From Cyclobacteriaceae bacterium (GTDB taxonomy: Bacteria; Bacteroidota; Bacteroidia; Cytophagales; Cyclobacteriaceae): a stretch of 64,000 nucleotides of DNA. Where the stretch lies: contig JANQOR010000012.1 in assembly GCA_028285685.1 (NCBI GenBank), positions 97,823-161,822 on the forward strand. Reading direction: 5' to 3'. Positions 1 to 8,137 of this stretch are shown piece after piece. Numbering within the stretch: the stretch's first letter is position 1; each line of letters starts with the position of its first letter. The translations under genes were made by a program, and so were the position numbers. Below the pieces are notes generated by a model, which ran no database searches, had not been told where the DNA came from, and worked only from the letters and a program-made list of their open reading frames with translations.

Positions 1-1440
1 ATTCTTTGCTTCCCTGGTCACAACATCCAGTAAACTTATTCGACCATTAAAACACCCGCCGTATAGGATTCTAGGATTGGATGGATCATCCATTGTGACC
101 ATTGCACTCTCACAGCCTGGACCGTTGAACCAATCCGTACTCAGTATTCCGTAATTCTTGCTTCTTGAAGGAATCGCAACGGAAAAATTATCCTGTTGTC
201 CGCCATAGACCCAGAAAGGAACCTGCTCATCTGCGGTGATACGGTAGATCTGGGCTGTTGACTGATTGTTGAAACTGGACCAGGTTTTTCCTTTGTTGAA
301 GGAAATCGTTCCTCCACCATCCTCAGCAAGAGCAATGTTATTGCTGTTTCCCGGATTGATATACAGCTCATGACAATCGCCGTGAATCATACGCATACTT
401 TGAAAGGTTTTGCCACCATCAATGGATCGCATGAGTGGAGCGTTCAGTACATACACAAGATCTTGATTGACTGGATCTGCAGTAACCTCCATATAGTACC
501 AAGACCTTGACGTTATGGTCTTGTCGTTTGATATCAATTTCCAAGAGGCACCCGCATCATCCGACCGATATAGACCTGCTACCTCCTTTTCAGATTCAAT
601 GATGGCGAATATTCGTTGTGGATTAGCCGGGGAAACGGCAATCCCTATTTTTCCCATCATCTCAGGAAGGCCTTTGGAAATCTTTGACCAGGTTTCTCCG
701 CCATCGACGGATTTGTAGATTGAAGAACCAGGACCTCCACTTTCAACTTTCCAGGGATACCTCCTGTGTTCCCAGGTAGCTGCGTACAGAATCCGTGGAT
801 TGGAGGGGTCCATACTTAGGCCGGAAATCCCGGTACCATCGTTGACAAAGAGCGTTTTCCTCCAGGTACTACCACCATCAGTGGATTTGTAGACTCCACG
901 ATCCGGCGAAGCTCCATGCACCGGCCCTTGAGCTCCAATGTAGACAACATCCGGGTTCGTCGGGTGCACGATTACATCAGAAATGTGGCGAGTCCCCGTT
1001 AACCCAACATTTTTCCAGGTTTGACCAGCATCTTCAGATTTGTACACCCCATCTCCGTAGGAGGTCATGACGCCACGAACAGCATGCTCCCCACTACCAA
1101 CATAAACCACGTTTGGATCTGATTGGCTGACGGCAATATCACCGATCGAGCCAACATTGAAGTATCCATCAGAAACGTTGACCCAGTTGTAGCCACCGTC
1201 TTCCGTTTTCCAGACTCCGCCTCCCGTGTAGCCAGCATAGTAAACCTGGTCATTTCCTGAAATCCCCGTTATTGAATTTGCACGACCTCCCCGGTATGGA
1301 CCCAAGTTCCGCCATTTTAGCCCTTCATATTCTGAGGTGCTGAAAGTCGGAGCAGGCGCATTTCGTTTTCTTCTTTGCGCTTCAGATTTTGAAACAGTCA
1401 ATATCGAAATCAAGATTAAAAGTGATAGTAGCCTCTTCAT
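1..1440 (-). CDS. BNR/sortilin-like repeat exported protein (3' end outside window)
   Basis: The frame is open from an ATG at 1440 to the window edge, giving the first 480 residues of a longer protein whose C-terminus lies outside. Residues 1-22 form a signal peptide ending near SEAQ. The rest is a series of beta-propeller blades marked by Asp-box-like motifs such as YKSTDGGSTW, YKSEDAGQTW, WKTEDGGYNW and YRSDDAGASW, as in VPS10/sortilin-like BNR-repeat proteins of Bacteroidota, which usually run to about 1000 residues. It should be exported and probably binds or hydrolyses an extracellular ligand. The family is often named glycosyl hydrolase, but nothing here shows catalysis. It is divergent from the PadR gene. 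Confidence 0.85.
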   Translation of the reverse strand, partial: MKRLLSLLILISILTVSKSEAQRRKRNAPAPTFSTSEYEGLKWRNLGPYRGGRANSITGISGNDQVYYAGYTGGGVWKTEDGGYNWVNVSDGYFNVGSIGDIAVSQSDPNVVYVGSGEHAVRGVMTSYGDGVYKSEDAGQTWKNVGLTGTRHISDVIVHPTNPDVVYIGAQGPVHGASPDRGVYKSTDGGSTWRKTLFVNDGTGISGLSMDPSNPRILYAATWEHRRYPWKVESGGPGSSIYKSVDGGETWSKISKGLPEMMGKIGIAVSPANPQRIFAIIESEKEVAGLYRSDDAGASWKLISNDKTITSRSWYYMEVTADPVNQDLVYVLNAPLMRSIDGGKTFQSMRMIHGDCHELYINPGNSNNIALAEDGGGTISFNKGKTWSSFNNQSTAQIYRITADEQVPFWVYGGQQDNFSVAIPSRSKNYGILSTDWFNGPGCESAMVTMDDPSNPRILYGGCFNGRISLLDVVTREAKN

Positions 1441-1518
1441 GGATGTGTTAGGTTTGATTGGATGTTTAAGCTAGCTAAAAGCCCCTTATTTTGCAATGAA
1501 AGACTTCCTAACCAATTA

Positions 1519-1541
1519 GGTCTTCATTTGTGAAACAAATA
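1519..1541. promoter_or_regulatory. Putative PadR operator, upstream copy
   Basis: This is the first of two 23-base direct repeats that match at 18 positions. Both begin GGTCTTCA, carry GAAAC in the middle and end AATA. This copy contains the small inverted repeat TTCA-TTTG-TGAA and covers the -33 element of the promoter in front of the PadR gene. The placement suggests autorepression, which is common in the PadR family. That is inference. Confidence 0.5.
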
Positions 1542-1558
1542 ATTTCTCTGTACGTTTG
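1527..1558 (+). promoter_or_regulatory. Bacteroidota-type promoter of the PadR-permease operon
   Basis: TTTG at 1527-1530, then 20 bases, then TACGTTTG at 1551-1558. This matches the housekeeping consensus of this phylum (TTTG, 19-21 bases, TAnnTTTG). Transcription would begin near 1565, about 20 bases before the PadR ATG at 1585. Confidence 0.6.
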
Positions 1559-1580
1559 GTCTTCAATTAAGAAACTAATA
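1558..1580. promoter_or_regulatory. Putative PadR operator, downstream copy
   Basis: Second copy of the 23-base repeat, beginning 39 bases after the first. It contains TTC-AATTAA-GAA and covers the predicted transcription start, ending four bases before the ATG of the PadR gene. A protein bound here and at 1519-1541 would enclose the promoter. Confidence 0.5.
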
Positions 1581-1584
1581 GATC

Positions 1585-1911
1585 ATGAAAGAAACAGGTC
1601 TCGGAGAATTTCAGGAAATCGTTTTATTAACCATTCTTATTCTGGAAGAAAAAGCTTACGGAGCAAAGATCCAGAATGAAATGAGTCAGCGACTGGGAAG
1701 GACCATTAGTCGCGGCGCCTTGCATGCTGCATTAACCAGGCTGAGTGAAAAGAATTTCATTGAGTCTGCATACGGCGGTGCTACAGCTGAAAGAGGTGGT
1801 AGAAGAAAGCGATTTTACTCCGTCACAAATCTTGGAAAATCAGCACTTAACGATGCGAAAACCATTCGCGACGAGATGTGGACCCTGGTTCCGAAAGTGC
1901 ACTTTCAATGA
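1585..1911 (+). CDS. PadR-family transcriptional regulator
   Basis: A 108-residue winged-helix protein of the PadR family. The N-terminal helix and recognition region are visible (YGAKIQNEMSQRLGRTISRG, then ALHAALTRLSEKNFI near residues 45-60), followed by the wing with GGRRKRFYSVTNLG. The short C-terminus is that of the PadR-s1 type and probably gives the dimer. The stop overlaps the start of the downstream permease (ATGA at 1908-1911), so the two are translationally coupled. PadR proteins usually repress transport or stress genes. The paired repeats around its own promoter suggest that it controls this operon. The ligand is unknown. Confidence 0.9.
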   Translation: MKETGLGEFQEIVLLTILILEEKAYGAKIQNEMSQRLGRTISRGALHAALTRLSEKNFIESAYGGATAERGGRRKRFYSVTNLGKSALNDAKTIRDEMWTLVPKVHFQ

Positions 1912-4478
1912 GACATCCGGACATACCCAAATGGTCTTATAAGCTATTCAAGGGATTTTGTCACAAAGATTTCTTCGAAGAACTGCAAGGTGATCTTGAG
2001 GAGAATTTTCTATTTGATCTTGAAGAAAAAGGAAAAAAGGAAGCCCGTAGGATTTACAGGCTTGAAATCATAAAACTCATACGTCCTTCTGCCATGAAAA
2101 AGACTTCTTTTATACCACGCTCACTTGGTCAGCTCGCCAGGAATTATGTGTTGACTTCTGTAAGGGCTATAAAGCATAATCCGGGTTATATTCTATCCAA
2201 CATATTTGGGTTGGCACTCGCCCTGTCCATTTCTACGATTGGCTATTTCTACTATCACTTTAATGATACTTTCAACAAACATTATGATCGTGCAGAGTTC
2301 CTGTTTAAGATCCATGGTGAGCGCACTGGAGAAGCTACGCTAGGCTCTAGCCCAATTGCTATGGCTCCTTCCCTTAATGCCGCTGGTATTGATGCAATGC
2401 GCTATCACAAAGAAACAATTGCGGTGCGCCTGGGAAACAGGCTCTTTCAGGAAAGTGCTGCCTTTGCGGATCCTGCTTATCTCGAATCGTTCGAACTCGA
2501 AAGTGTCAGTGGGCAAAAAATTAAGATCCAAAGCACTAACGAGATCTTCATCTCGCAAGACATGGCCACAAAATTATTTGGTGATGTCTACCCACTTGGA
2601 GAGTTGGTGGTGATTGTATTTCCCAATGAAAAGGAACAATCTTTTGTCATCAAAGATGTTTTCAAAGACCCACCTCAAAATGTTAGTTTTCATTTTCCCA
2701 TGATCACTTCCTTTGACAACTACACTCAATTTTATGAAGTAGAACAAAACAACTGGGCGACTTATGTCGATGGCACATTTGTCAACTTAAAAGATATGAA
2801 TCCCGGTCAGGTCGAGGCGCACATGAATACGTTGATTGAGGCGCACAACCGGTCCAATCCCGAGCGGCTTGTGTCAAAATTTCGCTTAGACAACGTATTG
2901 ATCTGGCCCACAATTGAAAACGAGTTAGTAGGGGGAAGTTTTTGGAACACTCTGCATCCAGCATCGGTCATAGGAACAGTGTCAACTTCCCTTGCAATTC
3001 TGTTGCTGGCATGTTTCAATTTTATCAATACTAGCATCGCCTTATCAGGAAAAAGGTTGAAAGAAATTGCGGTCAGAAAAGTAATGGGCGGGAGTAGAAA
3101 AAGTACCATCACTCAATTTATGATCGAGAATTCACTCATGGTGTTTGTGTCGGTAATTCTCTCCTTTGGTATTTCCTACTTCCTGATACCTGCATACAAT
3201 AGTTTAATGACGCAGGAAATCATCCAGCTGGATGAGGTTCCACTTAAGACAATCATTTATTTCAGCATAATCTTGATTGTGTTCGTTGCCCTATTATCCG
3301 GAGCCTATCCTTCCTTCTACATTTCAAGATTTTCATCCCTCGAAATTTTCAGAGACAAATTGGTACTCTCAGGGAAAAACCGATTGATGATTGTTCTTCT
3401 CACTTTTCAGTTTGCGTTGTGCTTCTACAATTTTGCCAGTCTATACATAAACGTTGAGAACTCGTACTACCAAGAAAATCTGGATCGTGGGTATGATCTA
3501 AGCAAGGTCATAAACATCCCGCTTTATAATTCAGCTCAAATATCAGAGCTTGAGAATAGGCTGAATCAGCACCCTGAGATCGTCAATGTGTCTGGCACCT
3601 CGAACACGATTGGGTTTAACTTTAAGAACAGCTCGATAACATTTGAGGGAATCGAACATGAGGTAGCGGATCTTTCTGTTGGTACTAGCTATTTACAGTT
3701 AATGGGTATTAGGCTGGTTAGGGGTTCATTCTTTTCAAACCAATATGAATCAGCAAGTGATCAAATTGTCATTAATGAAATGTTGGAAAGCCAAATAGGG
3801 CAGGATTTACTTAACAAGAGGATTCGGTACAAGGACCAACTTTTTACAGTGGTTGGCATTGTCGAGGATTTTAACCTTCGGCCTGTTATGTTCGATAATA
3901 GGATCAAACCAACCATTTTGCGTGCCAGTCCGGAGAACGCATATCGCTACGCATCATTGCAAATTCAAGGAAAGGCCAAGCAGGTCAATTCAGCAGTCGA
4001 ATTGATTTGGTACGAGCTATTCCCGCAGCAGCTGTATAAAGGTTTCCTACAGGAGGATGTGATGGAGAGCATACGAGAAACCAATACGATCATGATATAC
4101 ATCAATTTGTTCAGTGCAGTTGTCACGATCCTCATTTCAGCGCTTGGTTTGTATACACTAATCGCGCTCAAAGTTCAACGTAGGAGTAAGGAGTTTGGAA
4201 TTCGAAAAGTACTTGGAGCAAGCAAAAAGGTGATTGTAAGTCTTTTAGGTAAAGATCTGTACTGGATACTTGGTGTTGCCATTATCCCAGGTCTGGCCAG
4301 CGCATACCTTGTGAATGACACTGTATTTGACATCATCTACGCCTACCATGTCAAAATCGGATTCAATCACCTTCTTTTACCATCCATTGGATTGTTTGTA
4401 ATCGTGGTTATTACAATCGGATATAAGGTGATGCATACAAGCAAGTTGAATCCAGTCGAACAACTTAGAACAGAATAA
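1908..4478 (+). CDS. FtsX/MacB-type permease with PadR-linked N-terminal prefix
   Basis: About 856 residues, starting at the ATG that overlaps the PadR stop rather than at the alternative start 30 bases earlier. An N-terminal cytosolic segment (residues 1-65, with DFFEELQGDLEENF) is the prefix typical of permeases encoded beside PadR genes. It is followed by a membrane helix near 90, a MacB-like periplasmic core domain, three helices forming an FtsX unit around 365-480, a second periplasmic domain and a second FtsX unit at the C-terminus. FtsX motifs such as RLKEIAVRKVMGGSRKS and RSKEFGIRKVLGASKK are clear. No ABC ATPase gene lies nearby, so the ATPase must be encoded elsewhere. The substrate is unknown; lipoprotein or antimicrobial-peptide efflux would suit the family. 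Confidence 0.9.
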   Translation: MRHPDIPKWSYKLFKGFCHKDFFEELQGDLEENFLFDLEEKGKKEARRIYRLEIIKLIRPSAMKKTSFIPRSLGQLARNYVLTSVRAIKHNPGYILSNIFGLALALSISTIGYFYYHFNDTFNKHYDRAEFLFKIHGERTGEATLGSSPIAMAPSLNAAGIDAMRYHKETIAVRLGNRLFQESAAFADPAYLESFELESVSGQKIKIQSTNEIFISQDMATKLFGDVYPLGELVVIVFPNEKEQSFVIKDVFKDPPQNVSFHFPMITSFDNYTQFYEVEQNNWATYVDGTFVNLKDMNPGQVEAHMNTLIEAHNRSNPERLVSKFRLDNVLIWPTIENELVGGSFWNTLHPASVIGTVSTSLAILLLACFNFINTSIALSGKRLKEIAVRKVMGGSRKSTITQFMIENSLMVFVSVILSFGISYFLIPAYNSLMTQEIIQLDEVPLKTIIYFSIILIVFVALLSGAYPSFYISRFSSLEIFRDKLVLSGKNRLMIVLLTFQFALCFYNFASLYINVENSYYQENLDRGYDLSKVINIPLYNSAQISELENRLNQHPEIVNVSGTSNTIGFNFKNSSITFEGIEHEVADLSVGTSYLQLMGIRLVRGSFFSNQYESASDQIVINEMLESQIGQDLLNKRIRYKDQLFTVVGIVEDFNLRPVMFDNRIKPTILRASPENAYRYASLQIQGKAKQVNSAVELIWYELFPQQLYKGFLQEDVMESIRETNTIMIYINLFSAVVTILISALGLYTLIALKVQRRSKEFGIRKVLGASKKVIVSLLGKDLYWILGVAIIPGLASAYLVNDTVFDIIYAYHVKIGFNHLLLPSIGLFVIVVITIGYKVMHTSKLNPVEQLRTE

Positions 4479-4481
4479 AAT

Positions 4482-4895
4482 ATGCAATTGAAATCATTCC
4501 TCTTCCTGCTTGCGCTCGCCAGTTCATCATCTTTAGTTGCACAGCATAAACTGAAAGTGGAAGTGACAGATATCAACAAGGTCGAAGGCGCCGTTGAAAT
4601 CTGTCTCTTTGATAGCGATGAGAACTATATGAGAGATGCACTAAAATGTGTTTGGATTGACGTGAAAGAGGCTTCCGTCAAACACAGTTTCGATTCAGTT
4701 CCAGAAGGGGACTATGCAGTGGTTGTGATTCAGGATTTAAACGAAAATAGAGATCTTGACACCAATTTCATGGGAATTCCAAAAGAGCCATACGGATTCT
4801 CAAATAATCCTTCTACGACATTCGGTCCTCCCTCTTTTGAGGGAGCGAGCTTTCAAATAGCAGGTGAAAAAATTATTCAAATCAGCCTGAAATAG
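4482..4895 (+). CDS. DUF2141 exported protein
   Basis: A 137-residue protein with a signal peptide (residues 1-20, ending VAQ) and one DUF2141 domain of beta-sandwich type. Family landmarks are the segment PEGDYAVVVIQDLNENRDLD and the motif NFMGIPKEPYGFSNN. It starts three bases after the permease stop, so it probably belongs to the PadR operon. It ends eight bases before the convergent NHL lipoprotein gene. DUF2141 proteins are periplasmic or surface proteins of unknown function. Confidence 0.85.
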   Translation: MQLKSFLFLLALASSSSLVAQHKLKVEVTDINKVEGAVEICLFDSDENYMRDALKCVWIDVKEASVKHSFDSVPEGDYAVVVIQDLNENRDLDTNFMGIPKEPYGFSNNPSTTFGPPSFEGASFQIAGEKIIQISLK

Positions 4896-4902
4896 AACCC
4901 GA

Positions 4903-5871
4903 CTATTTCAACTCTACTACTCTTACCAAAACAGGATTTAACTGAGTGTCCTGTCCAGGGACTTTGGATGTGACGTAAATCTTTTTTCCATCCGGACTCA
5001 CATCTATTCCATTTGGAATTGAAAATGTAGCTGTCTCACCACTTCCATCTGTATTTCCAGATGATCCAGTTCCTGCAATCACAGATACTTGACCGTCCAG
5101 TGTAACCTCGTATAGCCGATTCCCACTTCTACTCAGAACATACAATACACCATTGCCAAAAGCCAGGTGGGCGTTGCTGCTTCCTGGTAGAGTGACGAGC
5201 TGCTCTGTTGTACCATCCGCAGAGATCTTTATTACATCAGAATTGTTGAAGTTCGCAGCATACAGATTACCTGAATCATCTATTGTCAATCCATTGGGAC
5301 AATTAAGTAGGGCACTTGTCGAAAAACGAGCAGATGTTCCATCTGGCTCAATCTTTTGGATGGATCCTCCACCACCGCAGTTACAGACATATAAATTCCC
5401 GGCTTGGTCAAAAGCAACGCCAACAGGGCTTGCCAAACCTGCATTAGAAAACAAACTAACTTGTCCGTCCGTCGAGATTTCGCTAATGGATTGACCTCTA
5501 ATGTTGGCCTGAAACAATTTGCCATCTGTAGCAAACGTGTTTCCGGATGCTCCATTTAACCCGTTAGCAAAAATGGTCACTTCGCCCGATGTCGGGTCTA
5601 CCCTAGATACTTTCTTGCCGTTCGCATTACTAAGATTATCACCAAAGTTGGCAACGTATACGAATCCATCATCGCCCACCACAAGGCCTCCACTTCCATC
5701 AAAACTTTGTGTCAAAGTTGAAACTGTATATAAACACCGCTTGTCATTTACAGTTTCTGAAGTAGGATTTCCACATGCATCAAACGCGGCTTGGCTTGAA
5801 TCAGCGGAATCATCACTCCCACACGAATTCAGCAATACAGCCAGAGTGAAAACTTTAAGATTTTTCATCAC
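4903..5871 (-). CDS. NHL-repeat beta-propeller lipoprotein (copy A)
   Basis: A 322-residue exported lipoprotein. The signal ends in the lipobox-like LLNSC, with Cys17 as the lipidation site, and an acidic linker (GSDDSADSS) follows. The rest is a propeller of NHL/SMP-30-like blades with recurring units such as DQAGNLYVCNCGGGGSIQKI, DDSGNLYAANF and VSPDGKKIYVTSKVPG. Some blades add DGxxE or DGSG turns. It is the paralogue of the gene just upstream and lies 29 bases after it, so the two look like a tandem duplication expressed together. The protein should sit in the outer or inner membrane. The ligand is unknown and no catalytic residues are evident. Confidence 0.85.
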   Translation of the reverse strand: MMKNLKVFTLAVLLNSCGSDDSADSSQAAFDACGNPTSETVNDKRCLYTVSTLTQSFDGSGGLVVGDDGFVYVANFGDNLSNANGKKVSRVDPTSGEVTIFANGLNGASGNTFATDGKLFQANIRGQSISEISTDGQVSLFSNAGLASPVGVAFDQAGNLYVCNCGGGGSIQKIEPDGTSARFSTSALLNCPNGLTIDDSGNLYAANFNNSDVIKISADGTTEQLVTLPGSSNAHLAFGNGVLYVLSRSGNRLYEVTLDGQVSVIAGTGSSGNTDGSGETATFSIPNGIDVSPDGKKIYVTSKVPGQDTQLNPVLVRVVELK

Positions 5872-5900
5872 TACTTTTTTGAAGTGTTATAAATCTGCAA

Positions 5901-6833
5901 CTACTCTAGCGTGAGCTTTCTAATGCTGAAATTCTTCTGGGTCACATAAAGGGTTTTTCCATCCGGTGAAGCGGCAATGCCATTTGGAGCTGCAAAAGAA
6001 ACCGTGGCACCGACACCATCATCATTTCCAAATACGCCTGTACCAATGAGCACTGAAACAGTTCCATCTAATTCAATGGTGTAAATCTTATTATCAGCAA
6101 ATCCTGTTGCGTACAGTCTGCCATTGGCATAGATGATGTACCCGATGCTGGTTGGGAGGGTGGCAATTGTGGAAACGTCACCAGCAGGAGTTACCTTATT
6201 AATTCTTCCGTCTGAAAAATTTGCTGCATATAAATTGTCGTCATCATCGATGGCAATACCAAAGGTGACCCTTAGAGGTCCACCGCTCGCAATCTCGGTC
6301 ACTTCCTTGTCGGGGGTGATTTTGAAAATCTTGTTCGTCTTGAAGACGGTGTGATAGAGGTTCCCCTCATTATCAATGGTAAAACTTCCGCCCTGAAACC
6401 TGTTGTCGTTGATATAGGTGGAAACAGTTCCATCTGGCGCGATTGCCGAGATAAGTGTCGGTCCATTGAAAGCCACGATGAGGGAATTGTCGGTATTAAA
6501 AACGTGACCCATTGGGGCTGTCAGGTTGGACGCAAAAGCAGTACTCGTTCCATCGGGGGCAACCCTATAAATGGTCCTGCCGGCTGCACTTGCAAGATGA
6601 GAAACATACAGTGATCCGTCTTCTCCTATCGAAATCCCATCATCGCCCTGGTAAGTACCTGATATATTGATGGTTTCGACAATGATGTTAGATTCTGGAC
6701 CGAGAATTGGTTCATCTTCATCGGATGAATCATCACTTCCACATCCGGTAAAAACAATCGGACTAAGAAGCATACTTAACATCAATAATTTTATCCTCTT
6801 CGATTTTGAATCTTTTATTTTCATAACGATCAT
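5901..6833 (-). CDS. NHL-repeat beta-propeller lipoprotein (copy B)
   Basis: A 310-residue lipoprotein with an N-terminal signal ending VFTGC and an acidic tether (GSDDSSDEDE). The same NHL-type blades as in the downstream copy are present, for example DDDDNLYAANFSDGRINKVT and ASPDGKTLYVTQKNFSIRK. Both copies end with an equivalent final blade (NGIAASPDGKTLYVT in B, NGIDVSPDGKKIYVT in A), which shows common descent. An ATG at 6824 (MKIKDSK) is an equally good start. The 152 bases upstream, between this start and the stop of the AraC-type gene, contain no gene that I can see. Confidence 0.82.
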   Translation of the reverse strand: MIVMKIKDSKSKRIKLLMLSMLLSPIVFTGCGSDDSSDEDEPILGPESNIIVETINISGTYQGDDGISIGEDGSLYVSHLASAAGRTIYRVAPDGTSTAFASNLTAPMGHVFNTDNSLIVAFNGPTLISAIAPDGTVSTYINDNRFQGGSFTIDNEGNLYHTVFKTNKIFKITPDKEVTEIASGGPLRVTFGIAIDDDDNLYAANFSDGRINKVTPAGDVSTIATLPTSIGYIIYANGRLYATGFADNKIYTIELDGTVSVLIGTGVFGNDDGVGATVSFAAPNGIAASPDGKTLYVTQKNFSIRKLTLE

Positions 6834-6985
6834 ACATTAAGTTGAACACGACTCCGAAAGAATCAGAGCAGTTCAATGATCGTGATTAAATGTGCAAAAT
6901 GGTCTTGAAAATCAGCGATTCGGGTTAACCTCTATAGATATTAACTCATTTATTAAGCTTCAGCCCAAAGACTGACTACTAGAAA

Positions 6986-8095
6986 TTATCCTAGAGAAGA
7001 TTTGTAAGAGCTTTTTACAAAATCGGAGGGAAGGCTACCGGTGAATTTTTTAAAGTTTTTGTAAAAGGAGACCTTGTTTCCGAAGCCTGAATCAAGAGCC
7101 ACGGCGAACATTTTAGGAGGCTCCTTTTCAGCCATTAGAATATGCTTCGCTTCATCGACTCTATATTTATTGATGAAGTCCAGGAAACTTCCACCATAAT
7201 TCTCATTGACCACGCGGGAAAGATCATGATGTCCGACCTCCAGCTTGGACGCCACTTCAGGCAACTTGATAGTTGATTGCAGATAGAGCTTCTCGCTCAG
7301 CATTAAATGTTGTAACGCATCATAAATCTCCATTGATCGTTCAGGAGATAATTTTGAGGAATAATATTTTGGTTTTAGGCGTTTCACCATTTCGAACACG
7401 ATGTCCGATCGTGTATAGCCATAGTAGCCGATGAGATAGATGAAAAAGGCAAGAAAGCTGAAGAAAATATGCCGGGCGATAACAATGTCCGTCATCCAAA
7501 GTGAAAAAGTCCCGATAGTAAAGATGAATGCAAGAATTGTAAAGAGTGATCGGATTTTTTTCATCCACTTTTCTCGTTTTTTGGTTGCATTTTGAAAGTC
7601 AATGGTCTTGAAGCATGCGTACACATAAGCTGTGAAGAGAATAATATGCATTCCAGACCCAACTCTAACCACGGCATACGGATAATACTCATGAACCGTG
7701 TCCAGGTAAATCGACCCGTAGAAGCCGTCCGTATTGTGGGGAAGCCAATAAAGGAATTGGATCAGAAAAGGAATTAAGTGCGGCAAAAAGTTCCTGACAG
7801 GTTTACGATCTGATGTACGTTTCAAATAAAAATAGATGGTTACCGGAATTAGTGGGACGATGCTATATCCCGAGAGAAACAGCGTTCCAACTTGTGCTTT
7901 GTATCCGGAATCATTCAAGAAAAAGGAGAACGTATAATAGGTCATTAAGAAAACAGCGGCAGCTAAAAACCTATTTGCGATGTGGTCACCTTTCCTTAAT
8001 GTAAACAGGATGATAGTGAGGAAAACTCCTTGCCCTAACACAAGCAAGAGAAAGTAGTGAAAAAGATTTAGTGATACCATTGCGGAAATGTCCAT
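6986..8095 (-). CDS. Membrane-anchored AraC-family regulator
   Basis: 369 residues. The first 230 or so form seven hydrophobic helices (beginning FHYFLLLVLGQGVFLTIILF), and the last 100 are an AraC-type double helix-turn-helix (KLPEVASKLEVGHHDLSRVV, then FAVALDSGFGNKVSFYKNFK and FTGSLPSDF). This 7TM plus AraC architecture is common in Bacteroidota, where the membrane part probably senses a signal and the C-terminus binds DNA. The target is not evident. The two NHL lipoprotein genes directly downstream on the same strand are candidates, but the 152-base gap makes this only inference. Confidence 0.85.
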   Translation of the reverse strand: MDISAMVSLNLFHYFLLLVLGQGVFLTIILFTLRKGDHIANRFLAAAVFLMTYYTFSFFLNDSGYKAQVGTLFLSGYSIVPLIPVTIYFYLKRTSDRKPVRNFLPHLIPFLIQFLYWLPHNTDGFYGSIYLDTVHEYYPYAVVRVGSGMHIILFTAYVYACFKTIDFQNATKKREKWMKKIRSLFTILAFIFTIGTFSLWMTDIVIARHIFFSFLAFFIYLIGYYGYTRSDIVFEMVKRLKPKYYSSKLSPERSMEIYDALQHLMLSEKLYLQSTIKLPEVASKLEVGHHDLSRVVNENYGGSFLDFINKYRVDEAKHILMAEKEPPKMFAVALDSGFGNKVSFYKNFKKFTGSLPSDFVKSSYKSSLG

Positions 8096-8137
8096 TCATA
8101 GAACACATGAATCGATGACATCACCTATTGTGAAATA

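Noticed and set aside
2356-3112. Open frames on both strands inside the permease gene
   Set aside because: They overlap a well supported gene in another frame and show no family motif.
5519-6614. Plus-strand frames opposite the NHL lipoproteins
   Set aside because: They mirror the repeat coding sequence of the opposite strand and have no signals of their own.
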